Origin: Calliopsis andreniformis
Taxonomy: Eukaryota; Arthropoda; Insecta; Hymenoptera; Andrenidae
NCBI RefSeq assembly: GCF_051401765.1
Contig: NW_027480463.1
Span: forward strand, 2,728,001-2,792,000
Length of the DNA: 64,000 nt
Reading direction: 5' to 3'
Position numbers and translations under genes: made by a program. Positions within the stretch are counted from its first letter, which is position 1; every line of letters starts with the position of its first letter. This document shows, in pieces, positions 24,484 through 37,210 of this stretch. Below the pieces are notes generated by a model. That model was not told the DNA's origin. It saw only the letters and a list, made by a program, of their open reading frames with translations, and ran no database searches.

Positions 24484-26501
24484 TCCCCAATCCTCAATCT
24501 TCAATCCTCAATCCTCAATCCTCAATCTTCAATCCTCAATCCTCAATCGTCAATCCTCAATGCTCAATCCTCAATCCTCAATCCTCAACCCTCAATCTTC
24601 AATCCTCAATACTCAATCTGCAATCCTCAATCCTCAATCCTCAATCCTCAATCCTAATTCTTCAATCCTCAGTGCCCAGTCCTCAATCTTGAATCCTCAA
24701 TCCTCAATCCTCGATTCTCATTCCTCAATCCTCAATCGTCAATCCTCAATCCTCAATCCTCAACCCTCAATCCTCAATGTTGAATCCTCAATACCCAATC
24801 CTCAGTCTTCAATCCTCAATCCTGAATCCTCAATCCTCAATCCTCAATCTTCAATCCTCAATCCTCAATCCTCAATTCTCAATCCTCAATCCTCAATACT
24901 CAGACCTCAAACATCAACACTCAACCCTCAGTCCTCGTCCTCAATCTTCAATCATCAATATTCAATCTTCGATCCTCCATCCTCAATCCTCAATCCTCAA
25001 GCGTCAATCCTCAATCCTCAATCCTCAATCCTCAGTAATCAATCCTCAATCTTCAATACTGAATCGTCAATCCTCAGTCCTCAATCCTCAATCCTCAATC
25101 CTCGTTCCTCAAACCTCAATCCTCAACCCTCAGTCCTCACACTCAATTCTCAATTCTCAATCCTCAATCCTCAATCTTCAATCCTCAATAATCAATCTCC
25201 AATCCTAGATCCTCAATCCCCAATCCTCAATCCTTAATCCTCAGTCCTCAATCCTCAATCCTCAATCCTCAAACCTCAATCCCCAACCGTCAGTTCACGT
25301 CCTCAATCCTCAACCCTCAATCCTCAATCCTCAACCTTCAATCCTCAATACTCAATATTCAATTCTCAATCCTCAATCCTCAATCCTCAATCTTCAATCC
25401 TCAATCCTCAACCCTCAGTCCTCAACCCACATTCTTCAATCCGCAATACCCAATCCTCAATCTACAATACTCAATACTCAATCCTCAATTCTCAATCCTC
25501 AATCCTCTGCCCTCAGTCCTCAAACCTCAATCCTCAACCCTCAGCCCTCATCCTCAACCCTCAATCCTCAATCCTCAATCCTCAATCTTCAATCCTCAAT
25601 ACTCAATCTTCAATAATCAATCCTCAATTCTCAATCCTCAATACTCAATCCTCAATCGTCAATACTCAATCCTCAATCCTCAATCTTCAATCCTCAATAC
25701 TCAATCTTCAATCCTCAATCCTCAATTCTCAATCCTCAATGCTCAATACTCAATCGTCAATCCTCAATCCCCAATCCTCAATCTTCAATCCTAAATCCTC
25801 AATCCTCAATCCTCAATCCTCAATCTTCAATCCTCAATACTCAATCTTCAATCCTCAATCCTCAATCCTCAATCCTCAATCCTCAATCCTCAATCCTCAA
25901 TCTTCAATCCTCAATACTCAAACTGCAATCCTGAATCCTCAGTCCTCACTCCTCAATCCTCATTCTTCAGTCCTCAATACCGAATCCTCAATCTTCAATC
26001 CTCAATCATCAGTCCTCAATTCTCAATCCTCAATCCTCAATCCTCAGACTTCAAACACCAATACTCAACCCTCAGTCCTCGTGCTCAATCCACAACCCTC
26101 AATCCTCAATCCTCAATCTTCAATCATTAATATTCAATCTTCAATCCTCAATCCTCAATCCTCAATCCTCAACCCTCAATCCCCAATGCTCAATCCTCAA
26201 TACCCAATCCTCAGTCTTCAATCCTCAATCCTCAATCCTCAATCCTCAATCCTCAATCTTCAATCCTCAATACTCAATCTTCAATCCTCAGTCCTCAATC
26301 CTCGGTCCTTAATCCTCAATCGCCAATCTCCAATCCTGAATACTCAATCTTCAATCCTCAATACTCAATCTTCAATCCTCAATCCTGAGTCCTCAAGCCT
26401 CAATTCTGAATCCTGAAATCTCAATTCTGAATCTTCAATCCTGAACCCTCAATCTTCAGCTCTCAGTCCTCAACAATCAGTTGTCAATCCTCACTCCTCA
26501 A

Positions 26502-26606
26502 TAGAATATACTCAATTCACAGTTTTCAATACACAATACTCAACCTGCAATCTTCGAATCTCTATCCACAAACATCAATTCTCATCACTCAACCCTCAAC
26601 ATTCAG
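26502..26606. repeat. Island, type b
   Basis: Complete type b with CAACATTCAG near the end, a change shared with its partner at 32717 in unit B. Confidence 0.9.
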
Positions 26607-27696
26607 TCCTCAATGTTCAATCCTCAATCCTCAATTCTCAATCTTCAATCCTCAATACTGAACCTTCAATCCTCAATCCTCAATCCTCAGTCCTCAATCC
26701 TCAATCCTCAATCTTCAATCCTCAGTCCCCAATCCTCAATCTTCAACCCTCAATCCTCAATCCTCAATCCTCAATCCTCAATCCTCGATCCTAATTCTTC
26801 AATCCTCAGTGCCCAGTCCTCAATCTTGAATCCTCAATCCTCCATCCTCGATTCTCATTCCTCAATCCTCAATCGTCAATCCTCAATCCTCAATCCTCAA
26901 CCCTCAATCCTCAATGTTGAATCCTCAATACCCAATCCTCAGTCTTCAATCCTCAATCCTGAATCCTCAATCCTCAATCCTCAATCTTCAATCCTCAATC
27001 CTCAATTCTCAATTCTCAATCCTCAATCCTCAATACTCAGACCTCAAACATCAACACTCAACCCTCAGTCCTCGTCCTCAATCCACAACCCTCAATCCTC
27101 AATCCTCAGTCCTAAATCCTCAATCCTCAATCCTCAAACCTCAATCCTCAACCGTCAGTCCCCGTCCTCAATCCTCAAACATGAATCCTCAATCCTCAAC
27201 CTTCAATCATCAATACTCCATCTTCAATCCTCAATTATCAATCCTCAATCTTCAATCCTCAATACTCAATCTTCAATAGTCAATCCTCAATACTCAATCC
27301 TCAATACTCAATCCTCAATCGTCAATACTCAATCCCCAATCCTCAATATTCAATCCTCAATCCTCAATCCTCAATCCTCAATCCTCAGTCTTCAATCCTC
27401 AATACTCAATCTTCATTCCTCAATCCTCAATCCTCAATCCTCAATCCTCAATCCTCGATCCTCATTCCTCAATCCTCAATCCTCAATCTTCAATCCTCAA
27501 TACTCAGTATTCAATACTCAATCCTCAATCCTCAATCCTCAATCCTCATTCTTCAATCCTCAATCCTCAATCCTCAATCCTCAATCCTCAATCCTCAATC
27601 CTCAGTCCTCAATCCTTAATCCTGAATACTCAATCCTGAATCCTCAATCTTCAGCCCTCAGTCCTCAACAATCAGTTGTCAATCCCCAATCCTCAA

Positions 27697-27801
27697 TGGA
27701 ATATCATCAATTCACAGTTTTCAATACTCAATACTCAATCTGCAATCTTCAAATCTCTATCCACAAACATCAATTCTCATCTCTCAACACTCAACACTCC
27801 G
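27697..27801. repeat. Island, type c
   Basis: Sits just left of the A/B junction. The junction at about 27815 comes right after the CACTCCGTCCCC end of this island. Confidence 0.9.
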
Positions 27802-29060
27802 TCCCCAATCCTCAATCCTCAATCCTCAATCCTCAATCCTCAATCTTCAATCCTCAATACTCAATCTTCATTCCTCAATCCTGAATCCTCAATCCTCAGT
27901 TCTCAAGCCTCAATCCTCAATCCTCAATCCTCAATCCTCAATCTTCAATCCTCAATCCTCAATCCTCAATTCTCAATCCTCAATCCTCAATCCTCAATCC
28001 TCAATCCTCGATCCTCAATCTTCAATCCTCAATACTCAAACTGCAATCCTCAATCCTCAGTCCTCACTCCTCAATCCTCATTCTTCAATCCTCAATACCG
28101 AATCCTCAATCTTCAATCCTCAATCCTCAATCCTCAATTCTCAATCCTCAATCCTCAATCCTCAGACTTCAAACACCAATACTCAACCCTAAGTCCTCGA
28201 CCTCAATCCACAACCCTCAATCCTCAATCCTCAATCCTCAAGCCTCAATCCTCAACCCTCAATCCCCAATGCTAAATCCTCAATACCCAATCCTCAGTCT
28301 TCAATCCTCAATCCTCAATCCTCAATCCTCAATCCTCAACTCTCAGTCCTCAATCCTCAATCTTCGATCCTCAATACTCAATCCTCAATCTTCAATCCTC
28401 AATCCTCAATCCTCAATTCTCAATCCTCAACCCTCAATCCTCAATCCTCAATCCTCAATCCTCAATCTTCAATCCTCAATACTCAAACTGCAATCCTCAA
28501 TCCTCAGACCTCACTCCTCAATCCTCATTCTTCAATCCTCAATACCGAATCCTCAATCTTCAATCCTCAATCCTCAATCCTCAATTCTCAATCCTCAATC
28601 CTCAATCGTCAGACTTCAAACACCAATACTCAATCCTCAGTCCTCGTCCTCAATCCACAACCCTCAATCCTCAATCCTCAATCCTCAATCCTCAACACTC
28701 AATCTTCAATCCTCAATACTCAATCTGCAATCCTCAATCCTCAATCCTCAATCCTCAATCCTCATTCTTCAATCCTCAATACCCAATCCTCAATCTTCAA
28801 TCCTCTATCCTCAATCCTCAATTCTCAATCCTCAATCCTCAATCCTCAGACCTCAAACAGCAATACTCAACCCTCAGTCCTCGTCCTCAATCCACAACCA
28901 TCAATACTGAATCCTCAACCTTCAATCATCAATATTCAATCTTCAGTCCTCAATCCTCAATCCTCAATCCTCAAACCTCAATCCTCAACCTTCAGTCCTC
29001 GTTCTCAAACCTCAACCCTCAATCCTCAATCCTCAATCTTCAATCATCAATATTCAATCT

Positions 29061-31183
29061 TCGATCCTCCATCCTCAATCCTCAATCCTCAAGCGTCAAT
29101 CCTCAATCCTCAATCCTCAATCCTCAGTAATCAATCCTCAATCTTCAATACTGAATCGTCAATCCTCAGTCCTCAATCCTCAATCCTCAATCCTCGTTCC
29201 TCAAACCTCAATCCTCAACCCTCAGTCCTCACACTCAATTCTCAATTCTCAATCCTCAATCCTCAATCTTCAATCCTCAATAATCAATCTCCAATCCTAG
29301 ATCCTCAATCCCCAATCCTCAATCCTTAATCCTCAGTCCTCAATCCTCAATCCTCAATCCTCAAACCTCAATCCCCAACCGTCAGTTCACGTCCTCAATC
29401 CTCAACCCTCAATCCTCAATCCTCAACCTTCAATCCTCAATACTCAATATTCAATTCTCAATCCTCAATCCTCAATCCTCAATCTTCAATCCTCAATCCT
29501 CAACCCTCAGTCCTCAACCCACATTCTTCAATCCGCAATACCCAATCCTCAATCTACAATACTCAATACTCAATCCTCAATTCTCAATCCTCAATCCTCT
29601 GCCCTCAGTCCTCAAACCTCAATCCTCAACCCTCAGCCCTCATCCTCAACCCTCAATCCTCAATCCTCAATCCTCAATCTTCAATCCTCAATACTCAATC
29701 TTCAATAATCAATCCTCAATTCTCAATCCTCAATACTCAATCCTCAATCGTCAATACTCAATCCTCAATCCTCAATCTTCAATCCTCAATACTCAATCTT
29801 CAATCCTCAATCCTCAATTCTCAATCCTCAATGCTCAATACTCAATCGTCAATCCTCAATCCCCAATCCTCAATCTTCAATCCTAAATCCTCAATCCTCA
29901 ATCCTCAATCCTCAATCTTCAATCCTCAATACTCAATCTTCAATCCTCAATCCTCAATCCTCAATCCTCAATCCTCAATCCTCAATCCTCAATCTTCAAT
30001 CCTCAATACTCAAACTGCAATCCTGAATCCTCAGTCCTCACTCCTCAATCCTCATTCTTCAGTCCTCAATACCGAATCCTCAATCTTCAATCCTCAATCA
30101 TCAGTCCTCAATTCTCAATCCTCAATCCTCAATCCTCAGACTTCAAACACCAATACTCAACCCTCAGTCCTCGTGCTCAATCCACAACCCTCAATCCTCA
30201 ATCCTCAATCTTCAATCATTAATATTCAATCTTCAATCCTCAATCCTCAATCCTCAATCCTCAACCCTCAATCCCCAATGCTCAATCCTCAATACCCAAT
30301 CCTCAGTCTTCAATCCTCAATCCTCAATCCTCAATCCTCAATCCTCAATCTTCAATCCTCAATACTCAATCTTCAATCCTCAGTCCTCAATCCTCGGTCC
30401 TTAATCCTCAATCGCCAATCTCCAATCCTGAATACTCAATCTTCAATCCTCAATACTCAATCTTCAATCCTCAATCCTCAGTCCTCAAGCCTCAATTCTG
30501 AATCCTGAAATCTCAATTCTGAATCTTCAATCCTGAACCCTCAATCTTCAGCTCTCAGTCCTCAACAATCAGTTGTCAATCCTCACTCCTCAATAGAATA
30601 TACTCAATTCACAGTTTTCAATACACAATACTCAACCTGCAATCTTCGAATCTCTATCCACAAACATCAATTCTCATCTCTCAACACTCAACACTCCGTC
30701 CCCAATCCTCAATCTTCAATCCTCAATCCTCAATCCTCAATCTTCAATCCTCAATCCTCAATCGTCAATCCTCAATGCTCAATCCTCAATCCTCAATCCT
30801 CAACCCTCAATCTTCAATCCTCAATACTCAATCTGCAATCCTCAATCCTCAATCCTCAATCCTCAATCCTAATTCTTCAATCCTCAGTGCCCAGTCCTCA
30901 ATCTTGAATCCTCAATCCTCAATCCTCGATTCTCATTCCTCAATCCTCAATCGTCAATCCTCAATCCTCAATCCTCAACCCTCAATCCTCAATGTTGAAT
31001 CCTCAATACCCAATCCTCAGTCTTCAATCCTCAATCCTGAATCCTCAATCCTCAATCCTCAATCTTCAATCCTCAATCCTCAATCCTCAATTCTCAATCC
31101 TCAATCCTCAATACTCAGACCTCAAACATCAACACTCAACCCTCAGTCCTCGTCCTCAATCTTCAATCATCAATATTCAATCT
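29061..31183. repeat. 2123-bp HOR unit, first in B
   Basis: Bounded by CGATCCTCCATCC at 29061 and 31184. 2123 equals 304 heptads minus 5. The unit holds five hexamers: ACTCAA (near 29233), TTCACG (near 29387), CCCTCA (near 29638), TCCTCG (near 30170) and TCCTCG (near 31150). Contains the chimeric island 30594-30698. Confidence 0.9.
30594..30698. repeat. Chimeric island: type b head, type c tail
   Basis: Same b/c chimera as 24379 and 62968. The next HOR unit has the intact pair instead: type b at 32717 and type c at 33200, 483 bases apart. The offset between units jumps from 2123 to 2606 (by 483) exactly across this island. Confidence 0.9.
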
Positions 31184-32716
31184 TCGATCCTCCATCCTCA
31201 ATCCTCAATCCTCAAGCGTCAATCCTCAATCCTCAATCCTCAATCCTCAGTAATCAATCCTCAATCTTCAATACTGAATCGTCAATCCTCAGTCCTCAAT
31301 CCTCAATCCTCAATCCTCGTTCCTCAAACCTCAATCCTCAACCCTCAGTCCTCACACTCAATTCTCAATTCTCAATCCTCAATCCTCAATCTTCAATCCT
31401 CAATAATCAATCTCCAATCCTAGATCCTCAATCCCCAATCCTCAATCCTTAATCCTCAGTCCTCAATCCTCAATCCTCAATCCTCAAACCTCAATCCCCA
31501 ACCGTCAGTTCACGTCCTCAATCCTCAACCCTCAATCCTCAATCCTCAACCTTCAATCCTCAATACTCAATATTCAATTCTCAATCCTCAATCCTCAATC
31601 CTCAATCTTCAATCCTCAATCCTCAACCCTCAGTCCTCAACCCACATTCTTCAATCCGCAATACCCAATCCTCAATCTACAATACTCAATACTCAATCCT
31701 CAATTCTCAATCCTCAATCCTCTGCCCTCAGTCCTCAAACCTCAATCCTCAACCCTCAGCCCTCATCCTCAACCCTCAATCCTCAATCCTCAATCCTCAA
31801 TCTTCAATCCTCAATACTCAATCTTCAATAATCAATCCTCAATTCTCAATCCTCAATACTCAATCCTCAATCGTCAATACTCAATCCTCAATCCTCAATC
31901 TTCAATCCTCAATACTCAATCTTCAATCCTCAATCCTCAATTCTCAATCCTCAATGCTCAATACTCAATCGTCAATCCTCAATCCCCAATCCTCAATCTT
32001 CAATCCTAAATCCTCAATCCTCAATCCTCAATCCTCAATCTTCAATCCTCAATACTCAATCTTCAATCCTCAATCCTCAATCCTCAATCCTCAATCCTCA
32101 ATCCTCAATCCTCAATCTTCAATCCTCAATACTCAAACTGCAATCCTGAATCCTCAGTCCTCACTCCTCAATCCTCATTCTTCAGTCCTCAATACCGAAT
32201 CCTCAATCTTCAATCCTCAATCATCAGTCCTCAATTCTCAATCCTCAATCCTCAATCCTCAGACTTCAAACACCAATACTCAACCCTCAGTCCTCGTGCT
32301 CAATCCACAACCCTCAATCCTCAATCCTCAATCTTCAATCATTAATATTCAATCTTCAATCCTCAATCCTCAATCCTCAATCCTCAACCCTCAATCCCCA
32401 ATGCTCAATCCTCAATACCCAATCCTCAGTCTTCAATCCTCAATCCTCAATCCTCAATCCTCAATCCTCAATCTTCAATCCTCAATACTCAATCTTCAAT
32501 CCTCAGTCCTCAATCCTCGGTCCTTAATCCTCAATCGCCAATCTCCAATCCTGAATACTCAATCTTCAATCCTCAATACTCAATCTTCAATCCTCAATCC
32601 TCAGTCCTCAAGCCTCAATTCTGAATCCTGAAATCTCAATTCTGAATCTTCAATCCTGAACCCTCAATCTTCAGCTCTCAGTCCTCAACAATCAGTTGTC
32701 AATCCTCACTCCTCAA

Positions 32717-32821
32717 TAGAATATACTCAATTCACAGTTTTCAATACACAATACTCAACCTGCAATCTTCGAATCTCTATCCACAAACATCAATTCTCAT
32801 CACTCAACCCTCAACATTCAG
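32717..32821. repeat. Island, type b
   Basis: Intact type b with CAACATTCAG end. It is followed 483 bases later by an intact type c. Confidence 0.9.
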
Positions 32822-33123
32822 TCCTCAATGTTCAATCCTCAATCCTCAATTCTCAATCTTCAATCCTCAATACTGAACCTTCAATCCTCAATCCTCAATC
32901 CTCAGTCCTCAATCCTCAATCCTCAATCTTCAATCCTCAGTCCCCAATCCTCAATCTTCAACCCTCAATCCTCAATCCTCAATCCTCAATCCTCGATCCT
33001 CAGTACTCAATCCTCAATCCTCAATCCTCAATGTTCAATCCGCAATACCCAATCCTCAATCTTCAATCCTCAATCCTCAATCCTCAATACTCAATCCTCA
33101 ATCCTCAGTCCTCAAACCTTAAT

Positions 33124-34304
33124 CCTGAATCCTCAATCCTGAATCCTCAATCTTCAGCCCTCAGTCCTCAACAATCAGTTGTCAATCCCCAATCCTCAAT
33201 GGAATATCATCAATTCACAGCTTTCAATACTCAATACACAATCTGCAATCTTCAAATCTCTATCCACAAACATCAATTCTCATCTCTCAACACTCAACAC
33301 TCCGTCCCCAATCCTCAATCTTCAATCCTCAATCCTCAATCCTCAATCTTCAATCCTCAATCCTCAATCGTCAATCCTCAATGCTCAATCCTCAATCCTC
33401 AATCCTCAACCCTCAATCTTCAATCCTCAATACTCAATCTGCAATCCTCAATCCTCAATCCTCAATCCTCAATCCTAATTCTTCAATCCTCAGTGCCCAG
33501 TCCTCAATCTTGAATCCTCAATCCTCAATCCTCGATTCTCATTCCTCAATCCTCAATCGTCAATCCTCAATCCTCAATCCTCAACCCTCAATCCTCAATG
33601 TTGAATCCTCAATACCCAATCCTCAGTCTTCAATCCTCAATCCTGAATCCTCAATCCTCAATCCTCAATCTTCAATCCTCAATCCTCAATTCTCAATTCT
33701 CAATCCTCAATCCTCAATACTCAGACCTCAAACATCAACACTCAACCCTCAGTCCTCGTCCTCAATCCACAACCCTCAATCCTCAATCCTCAGTCCTAAA
33801 TCCTCAATCCTCAATCCTCAAACCTCAATCCTCAACCGTCAGTTCCCGTCCTCAATCCTCAAACATGAATCCTCAATCCTCAACCTTCAATCATCAATAC
33901 TCCATCTTCAATCCTCAATTATCAATCCTCAATCTTCAATCCTCAATACTCAATCTTCAATAGTCAATCCTCAATACTCAATCCTCAATACTCAATCCTC
34001 AATCGTCAATACTCAATCCCCAATCCTCAATATTCAATCCTCAATCCTCAATCCTCAATCCTCAATCCTCAGTCTTCAATCCTCAATACTCAATCTTCAT
34101 TCCTCAATCCTCAATCCTCAATCCTCAATCCTCAATCCTCGATCCTCATTCCTCAATCCTCAATCCTCAATCTTCAATCCTCAATACTCAGTATTCAATA
34201 CTCAATCCTCAATCCTCAATCCTCAATCCTCATTCTTCAATCCTCAATCCTCAATCCTCAATCCTCAATCCTCAATCCTCAATCCTCAGTCCTCAATCCT
34301 TAAT
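33124..34304. repeat. 1181-bp tandem duplication, unit 1
   Basis: Type-c island plus the GTTGAATCC, ACATCAACAC and CAAACATGAATCC series, repeated at 34305. 1181 equals 169 heptads minus 2. There are two hexamers (near 33755 and 33845). Unit 1 has TTCCCGTCC where unit 2 has TCCCCGTCC. Confidence 0.88.
33200..33304. repeat. Island, type c
   Basis: Type c with CACAGCTTTC and CAATACACAATC, two changes private to this copy. It is absent from unit A, within the 469-bp difference. Confidence 0.9.
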
Positions 34305-35422
34305 CCTGAATACTCAATCCTGAATCCTCAATCTTCAGCCCTCAGTCCTCAACAATCAGTTGTCAATCCCCAATCCTCAATGGAATATCATCAATTCACA
34401 GTTTTCAATACTCAATACTCAATCTGCAATCTTCAAATCTCTATCCACAAACATCAATTCTCATCTCTCAACACTCAACACTCCGTCCCCAATCCTCAAT
34501 CTTCAATCCTCAATCCTCAATCCTCAATCTTCAATCCTCAATCCTCAATCGTCAATCCTCAATGCTCAATCCTCAATCCTCAATCCTCAACCCTCAATCT
34601 TGAATCCTCAATACTCAATCTGCAATCCTCAATCCTCAATCCTCAATCCTCAATCCTCATTCTTCAATCCTCAGTGCCCAGTCCTCAATCTTGAATCCTC
34701 AATCCTCAATCCTCGATTCTCATTCCTCAATCCACAATCGTCAATCCTCAATCCTCAATCCTCAACCCTCAATCCTCAATGTTGAATCCTCAATACCCAA
34801 TCCTCAGTCTTCAATCCTCAATCCTGAATCCTCAATCCTCAATCCTCAATCTTCAATCCTCAATCCTCAATCCTCGATTCTCAATCGTCAATCCTCAATC
34901 CTCAGACCTCAAACATCAACACTCAACCCTCAGTCCTCGTCCTCAATCCACAACCCTCAATCCTCAATCCTCAGTCCTAAATCCTCAATCCTCAATCCTC
35001 AAACCTCAACCCTCAACCGTCAGTCCCCGTCCTCAATCCTCAAACATGAATCCTCAATCCTCAACCTTCAATCATCAATACTCCATCTTCAATCCTCAAT
35101 TATCAATCCTCAATCTTCAATCCTCAATACTCAATCTTCAATAATCAATCCTCAATACTCAATCCTCAATACTCAATCCTCAATCGTCAATACTCAATCC
35201 CCAATCCTCAATCTTCAATCCTCAATCCTCAATCCTCAATCCTCAATCCTCAGTCTTCAATCCTCAATACTCAATCTTCATTCCTCAATCCTCAATCCTC
35301 AATCCTCAATCCTCAATCCTCGATCCTCAATCCTCAATCCTCAATCCTCAATCTTCAATCCTCAATACTCAGTATTCAATACTCAATCCTCAATCCTCAA
35401 TCCTCAATCCTCATTCTTCAAT
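34305..35422. repeat. 1181-bp tandem duplication, unit 2
   Basis: Matches unit 1 until about 35422, where it continues with AATACCCAATCCAC. It also matches 20.69-21.9 kb at offset 13639, so the sequence right of unit B resembles that left of unit A, as expected for a repeating HOR. Confidence 0.87.
34381..34485. repeat. Island, type c
   Basis: Standard type c, 1181 bases from 33200. It lies just before the right end of B, as 27697 lies before the right end of A. Confidence 0.9.
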
Positions 35423-36332
35423 CCTCAATACCCAATCCACAATCTTTAATCCTCAGTCCTCAACCCTCAATTCTCAATACTCAATCCTCAATCCTCAGAC
35501 CTCAAACAGCAATACTCAACCCTCAGTCCTCGTCCTCAATCCACAAGCATCAATACCCAATCCTCAATCTTCAATCATCAATATTCAATTTTGAGTCCTC
35601 AATCCTCAATCCTCAATCCTCAATCCTCAATCTTCAATCCTCAATACTCAATCTTCATTCCTCAATCCTCAATCCTCAATCCTCAGTTCTCAAGCCTCAA
35701 TCCTCAATCCTCAATCCTCAATCCTCAATCTTCAATCCTCGATCCTCAATCCTCAATCCTCAATTCTCAATCCTCAATCCTCAATCCTCAATCCTCAATC
35801 CTCAATCCTCAATCTTCAATCCTCAATACTCAAACTGCAATCCTCAATCCTCAGTCCTCACTCCTCGATCCTCATTCTCCAATCCTCAATACCGAATCCT
35901 CAATCTTCAATCCTCAATCCTCAATCCTCAATTCTCAATCCTCAATCCTCAATCCTCAGACTTCAAACACCAATACTCAACCCTCAGTCCTCGTCCTCAA
36001 TCCACAACCCTCAATCCTCAATCCTCAATCCTCAATCCTCAATCCTCAACCCTCAATCCCCAATGCTAAATCCTTAATACCCAATCCTCAGTCTTCAATC
36101 CTCAATCCTCAATCCTCAATCCTCAATCCTCAACTCTCAGTCCTCAATCCTCAATCTTCGATCCTCAATACTCAATCTTCAACCTTCAATCCTCAATCCT
36201 CAATCCTCAAGCTTCAATCCTCAATACTGAATCTTCAATCCTCAATCTTCAATCCTCAATGTTCAATCCGCAATACCCAATCCTCAATCTTCAATACTCA
36301 ATCCTCAATCCTCAATCCTCAATCCTCAATCC
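34703..36332. repeat. 1.6-kb segment shared with 4.5-6.15 kb
   Basis: Right-hand copy of 4525-6154 at offset 30178. Scattered substitutions separate the copies, so it is older than the 36.6-38.6 kb duplication. Confidence 0.8.
35905..36316. repeat. 412-bp tandem duplication, unit 1
   Basis: ATTCTCAATC at 35931, CAGACTTCAAACACC at 35957 and the AATGCTAAATCCTTAATACC and CAAGCTTCAATCC series recur 412 bases on. 412 equals 59 heptads minus 1, with one hexamer per unit. Confidence 0.88.
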
Positions 36333-36728
36333 TCAATCCTCAATTCTCAATCCTCAATCCTCAATCCTCAGACTTCAAACACCAATACTCAACCCTCAGT
36401 CCTCGTCCTCAATCCACAACCCTCAATCCTCAATCCTCAATCCTCAATCCTCAATCCTCAACCCTCAATCCCCAATGCTAAATCCTTAATACCCAATCCT
36501 CAGTCTTCAATCCTCAATCCTCAATCCTCAATCCTCAATCCTCAACTCTCAGTCCTCAATCCTCAATCTTCGATCCTCAATACTCAATCTTCAACCTTCA
36601 ATCCTCAATCCTCAATCCTCAAGCTTCAATCCTCAATACTGAATCTTCAATCCTCAATCTTCAATCCTCAATGTTCAATCCGCAATACCCAATCCTCAAT
36701 CTTCAATACTCAATCCTCAATCCTCAAT
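36317..36728. repeat. 412-bp tandem duplication, unit 2
   Basis: Direct continuation of unit 1. It ends where CAATCCTCAATCTTC replaces the CAATTCTC branch of unit 1. CAAGCTTC gives one HindIII site in each unit. Confidence 0.87.
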
Positions 36729-37210
36729 CCTCAATCCTCAATCTTCAATCCTCAATACTCAACCTTCAATCCTCAATCCTCAATCCTCAATCCTCAATCC
36801 ACAGTCTTCAATCCTCAATACCCAATCTTCAATCCTCAATCCTCAATCATCAATCCTCAATGCTCAATCCTCAATCCTCAATCCTCAACCCTCAATCTTC
36901 AATCCTCAATACTCAAGCTGCAATCCTCAATCCTCAATCCTCAATCCTCAATCCTCATTCTTCAATCCTCAGTGCCCAGTCCTCAATCCTGAATCCTCAA
37001 TCCTCAATCCTCGATTCTCATTCCTCAATCCTCAATCGTCAATCCTCAATCCTCAATCCTCAACCCTCAATCCTCAATGTTGAATCCTCAATACCCAATC
37101 CTCAATACTCAATCCTCAATCTTCAATCCTCAATACTCAATCTTCATTCCTCAATCCTCAATCCTCAATCCTCAATCCTCAATCCTCGATCCTCAATCCT
37201 CAATCCTCAA

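Larger units (their letters stand above)
23195..24968. repeat. 2123-bp HOR, shortened unit in A
   Basis: Runs from one CGATCCTCCATCC anchor to the next. The spacing is 1774 instead of 2123 because a net 349 bases are missing near 24.05-24.24 kb. Otherwise marker order equals 29061-31183. Confidence 0.88.
6119..25411. repeat. Large repeat, copy 1 (about 19.3 kb in window)
   Basis: Matches 42709-64000. The offset is 36590 from 6119 to 8808, then 38240 from 8809 to about 24044, then 38680 and 38589 after a deletion and a small duplication near 24.05-24.24 kb. Agreement is nearly base-perfect. By eye I found single differences at 11575, 12328, 13592, 14132, 14188, 16818, 18664 and 19811 against position plus 38240; the list is not exhaustive. 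The left breakpoint is where CAATACT (copy 1) is replaced by CAATTCT (copy 2) before the common run. The right end is set only by the window end of copy 2. Confidence 0.92.
21949..27814. repeat. 5.87-kb duplication, unit A
   Basis: Unit B (27815-34494) begins exactly where A ends. Offsets are 5866 up to about 24.04 kb, 6215 up to about 26.77 kb and 6684 beyond. The two steps are +349 (a 440-bp loss and a 91-bp gain in A) and +469 (67 heptads missing in A, including one type-c island). The left edge is where CAATATTGAG gives way to common sequence at about 21949; in B the same point follows CACTCCGTCCCC. Confidence 0.9.
31184..33767. repeat. 2123-bp HOR unit, second in B, with 483 extra bases
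   Basis: Matches 29061-30.7 kb at offset 2123 and 30.7-31.15 kb at offset 2606. The extra 483 bases (69 heptads) span from the type-b island to the type-c island. Similarity to the first unit ends near 33767, where CAATCCACAACC replaces CAATCTTCAATC. Confidence 0.86.
27815..34494. repeat. 6.68-kb duplication, unit B
   Basis: Head-to-tail second unit of A. It keeps the 440-bp and 469-bp segments that A has lost and lacks A's 91-bp doubling. Private variants separate it from A: for example A and copy 2 share AATCATTCCTC and CAACCCTCAATCG near 23.85/62.09 kb, where B has AATCAATCCTC and CAATCCTCAATCG near 29.71 kb. Confidence 0.9.
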
